From an uncultured Eubacteriales bacterium (GTDB lineage Bacteria > Bacillota_A > Clostridia > Christensenellales > Aristaeellaceae): a stretch of DNA of 8,137 nucleotides. Positions 1-5,850 of the stretch are shown here, one piece after another (the first letter of the stretch is position 1; every line of letters begins with the position of its first letter). The notes under the pieces are model-generated. The model did not search any database. It saw only the letters and a list, made by a program, of their open reading frames with translations, and was not told the DNA's origin. The translations under genes and the position numbers were made by a program. The stretch is taken from assembly GCA_902775835.1 (NCBI GenBank), contig CACYNZ010000167.1:1-8137 (forward strand), given 5' to 3'.

Positions 1-95
1 ATTTTGGACGCCCCCTTTCTCACACAATAGTCTAGCACATGTGAGATGAGGACATAATCACTTTTGGATAGGTGAGACATTATCACTTTTGGATA
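1..95. mobile_element. Probable insertion-sequence end (IS21-like), partial
   Basis: This non-coding stretch contains three occurrences of a TTTTGGA core (around 3-9, 62-68 and 88-94), two of them inside near-identical 20-base repeats, and is less GC-rich than the rest of the window. Read on the minus strand, TATCCAAAAGTGATAATGTC-type repeats followed by a short spacer resemble the multiple terminal repeats of IS21-family (IstA/IstB) elements of Gram-positive gut bacteria. No transposase reading frame is present here; it would have to lie to the left. The exact junction with host DNA is not visible, but lies near 95-100 if the last repeat marks the tip. The family assignment is from memory of such ends and is tentative. 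Confidence 0.45.
51..95. repeat. Tandem 20-base direct repeat, period 25
   Basis: Bases 51-70 and 76-95 differ at one position only (GACATAATCACTTTTGGATA versus GACATTATCACTTTTGGATA) and are separated by GGTGA. A partial third copy of the TTTTGGA core sits at 3-9. Such iterated motifs at a boundary are typical transposase-binding sites at the end of an insertion sequence. They could in principle be operator sites instead, but no start codon or promoter adjacent to them supports that. Confidence 0.85.
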
Positions 96-134
96 ATAGC
101 TCGGACCATGACATCCTGGAAACACGGAAAGTGC

Positions 135-163
135 TTGACATATGGAGCGTACGGCCATATATT
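135..163 (+). promoter_or_regulatory. Strong sigma-A type promoter
   Basis: A perfect -35 box TTGACA at 135-140 is followed after exactly 17 bases by a -10 box TATATT at 158-163 (5 of 6 consensus). Transcription should start near 170. It lies about 40 bases outside the presumed insertion-sequence end and would drive the short ORF at 197-286 and, if the terminator at 315-350 is read through, the acetyltransferase/pyrophosphatase fusion at 385. No comparable promoter is visible between that terminator and the gene at 385. Confidence 0.75.
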
Positions 164-196
164 GGATACAGACAGAAGAAAGGAGGCCTTCCCGTG

Positions 197-286
197 ATGC
201 AGAAGATGAACAGAATGCCCGGCAGCGCCATGAAGCATATGCCCATGCACAGGAAAAGTACATATCTGCGTTTCAGGGAAGCGTAA
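197..286 (+). CDS. Short Met-rich basic ORF (29 aa), small protein or leader peptide
   Basis: This ORF is too short for ordinary gene calling but has complete expression signals. A promoter lies at 135-163, a near-perfect Shine-Dalgarno AAAGGAGG at 179-186 is 10 bases before the ATG at 197 (7 bases before an in-frame GTG at 194), and an intrinsic terminator follows 28 bases after the stop. The product begins MQKMNRMPGSAMKHMPMHRK. It has six methionines in 29 residues and a net charge of about +6, with no membrane segment and no cysteines. I recognise no family. It may be a genuine small protein, a leader peptide whose translation controls the terminator, or an accidental ORF in a roughly 175-nt small RNA. 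The strong ribosome binding site favours translation. Confidence 0.4.
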   Translation: MQKMNRMPGSAMKHMPMHRKSTYLRFREA

Positions 287-314
287 CTCCTGCAGTTCTT
301 TTCGTATTTGTCAG

Positions 315-350
315 CCGCTTCTTCTGAACGGAGAAGCGGGTTTTTGTTTT
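315..350 (+). terminator. Intrinsic terminator, possible attenuator
   Basis: Arms CCGCTTCT (315-322) and AGAAGCGG (332-339) pair perfectly and extend inward by a U-G and a C-G pair around a five-base loop (325-329). The right arm is followed by GTTTTTGTTTT (340-350), a classic rho-independent tail on the + strand; there is no T-run on the other side. It ends the short transcript from the promoter near 135. Because it lies only 34 bases before the start at 385, it may also act as a conditional attenuator for that gene. Confidence 0.85.
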
Positions 351-384
351 CCCGGAAACCGTATGGATGGAGAGACAACAGAAT

Positions 385-1176
385 ATGAAGATTGTGCATT
401 ATCATGCCTGCCGTGACCGGGAATACTGGCTGGAAAAAATCCGGGCATGCGACTGGAGTGCCGGGCAGTACCTGTACCAGCTGCTGAAAGACGGACGGTT
501 TCATGAGGTGTTGGGGGAAGAAAGTGAACTGCTGCTTCTGACGGAAGCGGATGAACTGCTGGCTTTCTGCACCTATGCACGGCGGGATGAAATCATGGAT
601 GAAACCCTGATGCCCTGGGCCGGTTTTGTCTATACCTTCCCATGTTTCCGCGGCAGGCGGCGGATGGGAAAACTGCTGGAGTATGTGTACCGGCTTGCCA
701 GGGCGGACAGCTTCCCCTGCGTATACATATCCACGGATCATGCCGGACTGTACGAAAAATACGGATGCACTTACTGGAAGACCATGCAGAACAGGCATGG
801 AGAGGCATGCCGGATCTACCGGCTGGAAATCCGGGATCCGGATTACGGGCATATTCTTGGCAGACAGGTGAGCGGCATCATTGACCGTCCCCTGGGCAGC
901 CGGCATCCGAAGTATCCGGAACTTGTGTACCCGGTCAATTACGGATATGTGGAGCATGTCATGGCCGGTGACGGCGCTGAGCAGGACGTGTATGTACTGG
1001 GCACAGAAAAAGCGCTTGAAACATTCAGCGGCAGGGTCATAGCTGTCCTGCACCGGCTGAATGACTGTGAGGACAAATGGATCGTGTCGGTAATTGGCAG
1101 GGACTATACGGATGAGGAAATCCTGGACGCAGTAAGCTTCCAGGAACAGTATTTCATGTGCGAGCTGTTCCGGTGA
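385..1176 (+). CDS. GNAT acetyltransferase fused to inorganic pyrophosphatase-like domain
   Basis: A 263-residue two-domain cytoplasmic protein. Residues 1-150 are a GNAT N-acetyltransferase: the acetyl-CoA loop is RGRRRMGKLL (89-98), followed by PCVYIS and a LYEKYGC motif (122-128). Residues 163-263 resemble family I soluble inorganic pyrophosphatases: IDRPLGSRHPKYPELVYPVNYGYV (166-189), then GDGAEQDVYVL (195-205) and HRLNDCEDKWIV (223-234). The canonical metal-binding DxDPxD is here DGAEQD, so the second Asp and the Pro are lost, while the outer two Asp remain. This type of short pyrophosphatase-like domain is familiar from Clostridia; its activity is uncertain. An in-frame ATG at 367 exists, but GGAGAG at 369-374 is placed as a ribosome binding site for the ATG at 385, so that start was chosen. 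The acetyl acceptor is unknown. Confidence 0.85.
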   Translation: MKIVHYHACRDREYWLEKIRACDWSAGQYLYQLLKDGRFHEVLGEESELLLLTEADELLAFCTYARRDEIMDETLMPWAGFVYTFPCFRGRRRMGKLLEYVYRLARADSFPCVYISTDHAGLYEKYGCTYWKTMQNRHGEACRIYRLEIRDPDYGHILGRQVSGIIDRPLGSRHPKYPELVYPVNYGYVEHVMAGDGAEQDVYVLGTEKALETFSGRVIAVLHRLNDCEDKWIVSVIGRDYTDEEILDAVSFQEQYFMCELFR

Positions 1177-1298
1177 ACAGGGCCTGTATCCCCTGGACCG
1201 GCACCGGAAAACACACAGAAATAACCGCCTGAGGCGGTGAAACCATAAACGCGGAGCGGGCCGGGAACTGTCTCCGGCAGAGAACAGGAGTTGATGTC

Positions 1299-1850
1299 AT
1301 GAAACTGGTCTTTCTTATCGGCAGCGGTGCGGTGGGCAAAATGACCGTGGGTCAGGAGCTGATGAAGCGCACAGGCCTGCGCCTGTTCCACAATCATATG
1401 ACCATTGAACCGGTGATCGCGGTGTTCGGAACCTACAACGGCAGGGTGGTGAACGAAATCCGGGAAATCATATTCCGGGAGTTCGCGGCGTCAGACCTGC
1501 CCGGGATGATCTTTACCTATATGTGGGCGTTTGACCAGCAGGCGGACTGGGACTATGTGGAGCATGTAAAGGAAATCTTTGCGCCCTACGGCACCGAATT
1601 CTACTATGTGGAGCTGGTTGCGCCCCAGGAAGTGCGTCTGCAGCGCAACGCCACGGAGAACAGAATCCGCAACAAGCCGTCCAAGGCGGACGTGGAACTG
1701 TCCAATGAACGCCTTCGCCGGGAGGATGCCGGCTTCCGGCTGGTCAGCCGGGAGGGCGAGATTCCGTTTGAGCATTATCTGAGGATTGATAACCGTGACC
1801 TGTCCCCGGAGGAAACGGCGGAGAAGATCCGGAAGGCGTTTGATCTGTGA
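1299..1850 (+). CDS. P-loop kinase-like protein (AAA_33 / shikimate kinase-like)
   Basis: A 183-residue cytoplasmic P-loop NTPase. The Walker A loop GSGAVGKMT (8-16) follows the first beta strand KLVFLI and is followed by FHNHMT (30-35), the hallmark of a small family often labelled AAA ATPase or shikimate kinase-like. Members usually read GPPAVGKLTV, so the hydrophobic residue at the usual Ser/Thr position (Met15) is normal for the family. An arginine-rich stretch (113-140) could form a lid, and the C-terminus LRIDNRDLSPEETAEKI matches the end of small kinases. It probably phosphorylates a small molecule; the substrate is unknown and it is not a biosynthetic AroK. AGGAG at 1286-1290 lies 8 bases before the start. 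The 122-base spacer upstream shows no convincing promoter, so readthrough from the preceding gene is likely. Confidence 0.82.
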   Translation: MKLVFLIGSGAVGKMTVGQELMKRTGLRLFHNHMTIEPVIAVFGTYNGRVVNEIREIIFREFAASDLPGMIFTYMWAFDQQADWDYVEHVKEIFAPYGTEFYYVELVAPQEVRLQRNATENRIRNKPSKADVELSNERLRREDAGFRLVSREGEIPFEHYLRIDNRDLSPEETAEKIRKAFDL

Positions 1851-1948
1851 AGCACAGGCACAGCGCGGATAAATGCCTGGACATAAACGACGGATGCACG
1901 GCCGGGACATGGAATTTCAGCCCCGGCTGAGGAGAGGGGGAGGATGGA

Positions 1949-2437
1949 ATGTGTATGAATGACACACCTGAACTGAAGATCATGACCAGGGAACTATGCC
2001 ACGAGCTTTTCCGGGACTGGGAAAATGATGCCGCCGTGTTCGAGCATCCGTCCATGATGAAGCCCTATGTCTATGACCCGTCCGAGGTGGACCGGTATTT
2101 CGATGCCCGGCAGGAGCCTTCCCGCGTGGTGTTTGTCATTATGCTGGAAGGCCATCCCATAGGGGAGCTGCAGCTGAAGCGGATGGATCCGGTGCGGCGC
2201 ACGTGCTCGCTGAGCATTCACATGCAGAAAGACCTGTACAAGAACCGGGGGTACGGCACCCAGGCGGAACGGCTGGCGGTTCAGTACGCGTTTGACCGGC
2301 TGGATCTCCTTGCGGTGGATGCGGATGTGCTGATCGGAAATGTACGCAGCCAGAGGGCACTGGAAAAAGCGGGGTTCCACCTGACCGGCCAGGACGAACG
2401 GTTCAGGTATTACCGCTTTGAGAAACTCAGAAGATGA
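1949..2437 (+). CDS. GNAT family N-acetyltransferase
   Basis: A 162-residue single-domain GNAT protein of the Acetyltransf_3 (RimJ/RimL-like) type. The acetyl-CoA pyrophosphate loop is KNRGYGTQAE (98-107), after the beta strand TCSLSIHM. The C-terminal signature NVRSQRALEKAGF (131-143) is typical. The N-terminal part ITRELCHELFRDWENDAAVFEHPSMMKPYVYD-like segment matches a subgroup I recall from Clostridia. It transfers acetyl from acetyl-CoA to an unidentified amine. The start is the ATG at 1949, 5 bases after GGGGGAGG (1936-1943); the in-frame ATG at 1955 (spacing 11) is a possible alternative, removing two residues. It is separated from the kinase-like gene by 98 bases holding only a weak GC hairpin (1901-1927). 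Confidence 0.88.
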   Translation: MCMNDTPELKIMTRELCHELFRDWENDAAVFEHPSMMKPYVYDPSEVDRYFDARQEPSRVVFVIMLEGHPIGELQLKRMDPVRRTCSLSIHMQKDLYKNRGYGTQAERLAVQYAFDRLDLLAVDADVLIGNVRSQRALEKAGFHLTGQDERFRYYRFEKLRR

Positions 2438-2510
2438 GCAAACCGTGCCGGATGCGGATGAAGGATCCGGACAGGCACGGGAGGAAAATGGAGTCAGGAG
2501 GGAATGGAAG

Positions 2511-3062
2511 ATGGGCTTTTCAATCGAAACCGAGCGCCTGCTTCTGCGGGAATACACGTATGATGATTTTGACGCGCTCCATGAAATCCTGTCCGACCCG
2601 GTCACCATGGCGCATTACCCCGCGCCCTATGATGAGGCGGGGACGAAGCGCTGGCTGGACTGGTGCCTGGACTGCTATGCTCGGTACGGCTTCGGACTGT
2701 GGGCCATGGAGCTGAAGGAAACGGGCCGGTTCATCGGGGACTGCGGGCTCAGCATGCAGAAGATCGACGGGGAGATGCTGCCGGAGATCGGATATCATGT
2801 GCACAGGGATTACTGGCGTCAGGGCTTTGCCAGGGAAGCGGCCCGGGCTGTCCGGGACTGGGCGTTCCTGCATACGGAGTTTGACGCCCTGTATTCCTAT
2901 ATGAACCACACAAATACCGGGTCCTGGCGCACGGCCATGGCCAACGGCATGAAGAAAGTGAAGGAGTACCCGGAGAAAAATACCCTGTACTATGCCTTCC
3001 GCATTACGCGGGAGGAGTGGAAGAACAGGCTGGATTCCCGGGATGCTGTGGTTTCTGAGTAG
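2511..3062 (+). CDS. GNAT family N-acetyltransferase (RimJ/RimL-like)
   Basis: A 183-residue acetyltransferase of the RimJ/RimL/Acetyltransf_3 type. It starts with IETERLLLREYTYDDFDAL (5-23), the characteristic first strand and helix, and carries the acetyl-CoA loop YWRQGFAREAARAV (101-114) after the strand EIGYHVHR. The region NTGSWRTAMANGM (135-147) replaces the usual N-x-x-S-x-x-x-x-E-K-x-G-F segment. The frame is open upstream to 2418, overlapping the previous gene, but AGGAGGG at 2496-2502 is 8 bases before the ATG at 2511 and the protein family begins here, so the longer version is rejected. It is not closely alike in sequence to the neighbouring GNAT at 1949, so a recent tandem duplication is unlikely. 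The acceptor (ribosomal protein N-terminus, antibiotic or metabolite) cannot be told. Confidence 0.88.
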   Translation: MGFSIETERLLLREYTYDDFDALHEILSDPVTMAHYPAPYDEAGTKRWLDWCLDCYARYGFGLWAMELKETGRFIGDCGLSMQKIDGEMLPEIGYHVHRDYWRQGFAREAARAVRDWAFLHTEFDALYSYMNHTNTGSWRTAMANGMKKVKEYPEKNTLYYAFRITREEWKNRLDSRDAVVSE

Positions 3063-3143
3063 AGCATGGCGCGGGAAATCCGTGCAGACGATGCATGCGG
3101 TGAGGAAAGCGCGGCCTGCCGGAGAAAAGAAGAGGAGAAGGGC

Positions 3144-3980
3144 ATGAAGATCAGCATTGCTTTCCTGCAGCTGCTTCCGGAAGGCACCCTGGCGCAGCAG
3201 CTGGAAAAAGGAAAACAGGCCTGCAGGGAGGCCAGGGCAAAAGGCGCGGATATCGCGCTGTTTCCGGAAATGTGGAGCGACGGTTACCGTGTGCCCCGGG
3301 ATCCCGCGGTACTGAAAGCACTGTGCATCGGCCGGGACAGCGCTTTTATTCGGGATTTCGCGGCTCTGGCCGCTGAGCTGGAGATGGCGGTGGGCATCAC
3401 GTTTCTGGAGGAGCATGCTTCCGGACCGCGCAATTCCATGATCCTGTTTGACCGCGGGGGGCGGGAAATTCTGTACTATGCCAAGGTGCACACCTGCGCG
3501 TTTGAGGATGAAAGGGTGCTCTCCGCCGGGGAGGATTTCCATACAGCGGACCTTGAGCTTGACGGGGGCAGTGTCCGGGTCGGAGCCATGATCTGTTTTG
3601 ACCGGGAGTTTCCGGAAAGCGCGAGAATCCTGATGCTCAAAGGCGCGGAGCTGATTCTCGCGCCCAATGCCTGCCCGATGGAAATCAACCGGCTGTGCGC
3701 GCTCAGAACACGGGCGTATGAGAACATGACAGCGGTGGCCACCTGCAATTATCCGGAAGGCCAGCCGGACTGCAATGGACATTCCACGCTGTTCGACGGC
3801 GTGCCCTGGCTGCCGGATGAACCCGGGGTCCGGGATATGTGCGTGTTTGAAGCGCCGGGGGACGAAGGGGTGTATGTGGCGGAGCTGGACCTGGATCAGC
3901 TCAGGAGACACCGGGAAACGGATGTGATGGGTGATAAATACAGGCATCCGGAAGCGTATCAGTGTCTTGTGCGTGACTGA
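3144..3980 (+). CDS. Carbon-nitrogen hydrolase (nitrilase superfamily amidase)
   Basis: A 278-residue cytoplasmic nitrilase-superfamily enzyme, normal in length. The full Glu-Lys-Cys triad is visible: E42 in LFPEMWSDGY, K114 in YYAKVHTCAFEDE, and C151 in GAMICFDREFPESARIL. This Cys context (CFDREFPE) is typical of amidases and N-carbamoyl or omega-amidase-type branches rather than true nitrilases. The C-terminal GDKYRHPEAY fits the superfamily's R-x-P-x-x-Y end. It should hydrolyse an amide bond of a small molecule, releasing ammonia or an amine; the substrate is unknown. The frame is open back to 3066, but AGGAG at 3133-3137 sits 6 bases before the ATG at 3144 and MKISIAFLQL is the expected first strand. 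A transcription unit likely ends here, because a new promoter follows at 4000. Confidence 0.9.
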   Translation: MKISIAFLQLLPEGTLAQQLEKGKQACREARAKGADIALFPEMWSDGYRVPRDPAVLKALCIGRDSAFIRDFAALAAELEMAVGITFLEEHASGPRNSMILFDRGGREILYYAKVHTCAFEDERVLSAGEDFHTADLELDGGSVRVGAMICFDREFPESARILMLKGAELILAPNACPMEINRLCALRTRAYENMTAVATCNYPEGQPDCNGHSTLFDGVPWLPDEPGVRDMCVFEAPGDEGVYVAELDLDQLRRHRETDVMGDKYRHPEAYQCLVRD

Positions 3981-3999
3981 GCTGCCTGCACAGGTTTTG

Positions 4000-4029
4000 T
4001 TGCGCCTCACTGGGGAAAAAGGCTATAAT
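4000..4029 (+). promoter_or_regulatory. Probable sigma-A promoter for thpR unit
   Basis: A perfect -10 box TATAAT lies at 4024-4029, preceded by an A-rich GGGGAAAAAGGC tract. The best -35 candidate is TTGCGC at 4000-4005 with an 18-base spacer (3 of 6 consensus). Transcription would start near 4036, leaving a 5' leader of about 57 bases before thpR. The 112-base gap after the hydrolase gene supports a new transcription unit starting here. Confidence 0.55.
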
Positions 4030-4092
4030 GCATGCGTCAGGGGTGCTGCGTATACGGCTGCACACCTTTGACGAAAGTGCGGGGGTGAAAGC

Positions 4093-4599
4093 ATGCGTCT
4101 GTTCGTGGGTCTGTGCCCGTCTCCGGAGTTCCGCTCCGCCCTGGCGGAGATGCAGCAATATCTGCGGAATGCGGGAATCACGGGGCGGTATCTTGAGCCG
4201 TCCAATCTGCATATGACCCTCGCGTTTATCGGAGAGTGGCCGGAAGACGTGACGGAGCTTCTGCCGGAAGTGACCTGTCCGTTTTCCGTGACATTGGCGC
4301 ACCCGGGCGTGTTCCCCAGGGCAAAGGTGCTCTGGGCGGGGGTGGAAAAATGCGAAGCCCTGGACAGCCTGGCCGCGCTTGTAAGGCAGAGGCTTTCGGA
4401 GGCGGATGTGCCCTTTGATCCGCAGGCCTTTGCTCCGCATATCACGCTGGCGAGAAAGCCGCTGATCCCGGAGGGACTGGACCTGTCGGCACTGCCCGTT
4501 CCGCATGCGGAGATGGAGGTCAGGGAGGTCTGCCTGTACCGCTCGGAACATGGCCTTAACGGTATGGAGTATACGGTGATCGGGCGCAGCGGCCGGTGA
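4093..4599 (+). CDS. thpR: RNA 2',3'-cyclic phosphodiesterase ThpR
   Basis: A 168-residue 2H phosphoesterase of the ThpR/LigT family. Both catalytic H-x-T motifs are present: H40-M-T42 in PSNLHMTLAFIGE and H116-I-T118 in FAPHITLARK, about 76 residues apart as in the family. The N-terminus MRLFVGLCPS is the usual start (RLFVA-like), and YRSEHGLNGMEYTVI matches the family's C-terminal strand. The enzyme opens RNA 2',3'-cyclic phosphates to 2'-phosphomonoesters and was first described as a tRNA 2'-5' ligase. The ribosome binding site is weak (GGGGGTG, 4081-4087, about 5 bases before ATG). A metallophosphoesterase gene follows 10 bases after the stop, so the two are probably co-transcribed and translationally coupled. 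Confidence 0.92.
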   Translation: MRLFVGLCPSPEFRSALAEMQQYLRNAGITGRYLEPSNLHMTLAFIGEWPEDVTELLPEVTCPFSVTLAHPGVFPRAKVLWAGVEKCEALDSLAALVRQRLSEADVPFDPQAFAPHITLARKPLIPEGLDLSALPVPHAEMEVREVCLYRSEHGLNGMEYTVIGRSGR

Positions 4600-4609
4600 G
4601 GAGTCCTGT

Positions 4610-5350
4610 ATGAGTCTGTTTGCAATCGGGGATCTGCATCTTCATTTTCAGTCCGAGCTGAAGGCTCCGGGACAGATGCATGATCCTGTATGGAGAAACC
4701 ATGAGGAAGTGTTCCGGAGAAACTGTGAAAGGCTGGTAAAACCGGAGGACACGCTGGTGCTGATCGGGGATCACAGCTGGGGACGGAATCTTTCGGAGTG
4801 CGGAAAGGACCTGGAATACATCTGCTCGCTTCCCGGCAGGAAAATCCTTGTCCGCGGGAACCATGACATGTTCTGGGATGCCAAAAAGACCCAGGCGCTG
4901 AACCGGCAGTTTGAAGGCCGTCTGTTCTTTCTGCAGAACAATTATGCCGCGTACGGGGATATCGCCATCGTGGGCACAAAGGGGTACACGTTTGAAGGCC
5001 CGTTCTATGTGCGCGGCGGCAAAATCACCGGCTGGGACCGGGAAGAGGAAGCGCACGCGCAGAGACTGGTGGAGCGGGAAGCGGAGCGCCTGCAGGCATC
5101 CTTTGAGGCCGCAGAAGCGGATGGATTTACGCGCTTTGTGATGTTCCTGCACTATCCGCCCACCAGCATTCTGGAGGCGAACAGCGCCTTTACCGCGATG
5201 GCTGAGCGCTACGGAGCGGAACAGGTGATATACGCGCACTGTCATGGGGCACAGCGCTTTCATGACAGCCTGGAGGGGCGGCATCACGGGATCGCCTATC
5301 ATCTGGCATCCGGGGATTATCTGAGGTGGGTGCCGCTGAAAATCCTGTGA
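4610..5350 (+). CDS. Calcineurin-like metallophosphoesterase
   Basis: A 246-residue cytoplasmic protein with the complete calcineurin-like metal-binding set: D8 and H10 in GDLHLHF, D54 in IGDHSWG, N84-H85 in RGNHDMFW, H181 in LHYPP, and H210/H212 in YAHCHGAQ. The GDHSW motif (rather than GD-x-x-D) and the length suit the group of predicted phosphohydrolases found in Clostridia (COG1768-like). It should hydrolyse a phosphomonoester or phosphodiester with two metal ions; the substrate is unknown. GAGGAG (4598-4603) overlaps the thpR stop codon and lies 6 bases before the ATG, a spacing that suggests translational coupling. Downstream processing of a cyclic-phosphate opening product is a possible role given the neighbour, but is inference only. 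Confidence 0.88.
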   Translation: MSLFAIGDLHLHFQSELKAPGQMHDPVWRNHEEVFRRNCERLVKPEDTLVLIGDHSWGRNLSECGKDLEYICSLPGRKILVRGNHDMFWDAKKTQALNRQFEGRLFFLQNNYAAYGDIAIVGTKGYTFEGPFYVRGGKITGWDREEEAHAQRLVEREAERLQASFEAAEADGFTRFVMFLHYPPTSILEANSAFTAMAERYGAEQVIYAHCHGAQRFHDSLEGRHHGIAYHLASGDYLRWVPLKIL

Positions 5351-5364
5351 TTCATGTCCGGCAG

Positions 5365-5393
5365 TTGACAGCCCGGAGGAATGGACGGATCAT
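5365..5393 (+). promoter_or_regulatory. Candidate promoter upstream of the DUF3842 gene
   Basis: A perfect -35 box TTGACA lies at 5365-5370 in the 79-base spacer. With 17-base spacing the -10 would be GATCAT (5388-5393), which matches only 4 of 6 consensus positions. It is the best candidate for starting the DUF3842-flavin reductase-GH43 unit, but readthrough from the phosphoesterase gene is equally possible because no terminator is visible between them. Confidence 0.35.
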
Positions 5394-5429
5394 TTAGGCA
5401 GGGTATGCACCGGAGACAGGAGGAAACCT

Positions 5430-5834
5430 ATGACCGTTATTGTGATGGACGCCCAGGGGGGCGGTATTGGCAGAATGCTGGTTACAGAGCTGAAGGCACT
5501 GCGGCCGGAGCAGGAGATCATGGCCGTGGGCACGAACCCGCTGGCGACCCAGGCCATGCTGAAGGCCGGAGCGGACCGCGGGGCCAGCGGTGAGAACGCC
5601 GTAGTGGTTGCGTGCCGGCGTGCGGACCTGATCCTGGCGCCCATCGGCATGTTGCTGGGTGACGGAATGCTGGGGGAAGTGACCCCGGCCATGGCATCCG
5701 CGTTCGGCGCCAGCGACTGCAGAAAAATCCTTGTGGCATCCGGGAAATGCGGTGTGGAAGTGGCCGGACTCCAGCCCATGAGCGCGGCGGAGTATGTGAA
5801 GAAGGCCGCGGCCCTTGCCCTGCAGTACCTGTAA
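5430..5834 (+). CDS. DUF3842 family protein
   Basis: A 134-residue protein that I recognise as the DUF3842 family of Bacillota. The N-terminal strand-loop TVIVMDAQGGGIGRML (2-17) is a glycine-rich, Rossmann-like nucleotide-binding type loop. Other family features are the conserved AVGTNPLATQAMLKAGAD (32-49), GENAVVVACRRADLILAPIGML (54-75), LGEVTPAMA (81-89) and a KCGV-type segment (106-109). It has no signal peptide or membrane segment. The function is not established; the fold suggests binding of a dinucleotide or a related cofactor. AGGAGG at 5418-5423 lies 6 bases before ATG. It is followed 16 bases after its stop by a flavin reductase-like gene, whose ribosome binding site begins on the last base of this gene's stop codon. 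Confidence 0.85.
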   Translation: MTVIVMDAQGGGIGRMLVTELKALRPEQEIMAVGTNPLATQAMLKAGADRGASGENAVVVACRRADLILAPIGMLLGDGMLGEVTPAMASAFGASDCRKILVASGKCGVEVAGLQPMSAAEYVKKAAALALQYL

Positions 5835-5850
5835 AAGGAGGAAGCTGAAT

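Noticed and set aside
142..327. 61-codon + strand ORF overlapping the short leader ORF
   Set aside because: Its ATG lies inside the promoter, upstream of the predicted transcription start near 170, has no ribosome binding site, and runs into the terminator.
58..1053. 331-codon minus-strand frame, including a hydrophobic segment opposite about 160-270
   Set aside because: Most of it mirrors the GNAT-pyrophosphatase gene. The membrane-like segment is the complement of the short + strand ORF and has no ribosome binding site or promoter on the minus strand, while all signals on the + strand fit.
1224..1238. Small inverted repeat ACCGCC/GGCGGT between the fusion gene and the kinase-like gene
   Set aside because: Six pairs around a three-base loop with no T-run on either side; too weak to call a terminator or a regulatory RNA.
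1901..1927. GC hairpin GCCGGG/CCCGGC before the GNAT gene at 1949
   Set aside because: Six base pairs with a 15-base loop and no T-run; expected by chance in GC-rich DNA.
3066..3143. N-terminal extension of the C-N hydrolase (and likewise 2418-2510 for the third GNAT)
   Set aside because: The extensions are open by chance, rich in charged residues, and outside the protein families. Good ribosome binding sites sit directly before the internal starts at 3144 and 2511.
2520..4010. 496-codon open frame on the minus strand, antisense to the acetyltransferase and C-N hydrolase genes
   Set aside because: It is the complement of two clear enzyme genes with catalytic motifs and ribosome binding sites. 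Its translation is rich in His, Pro and Arg without recognisable motifs, as expected for antisense frames in GC-rich DNA.
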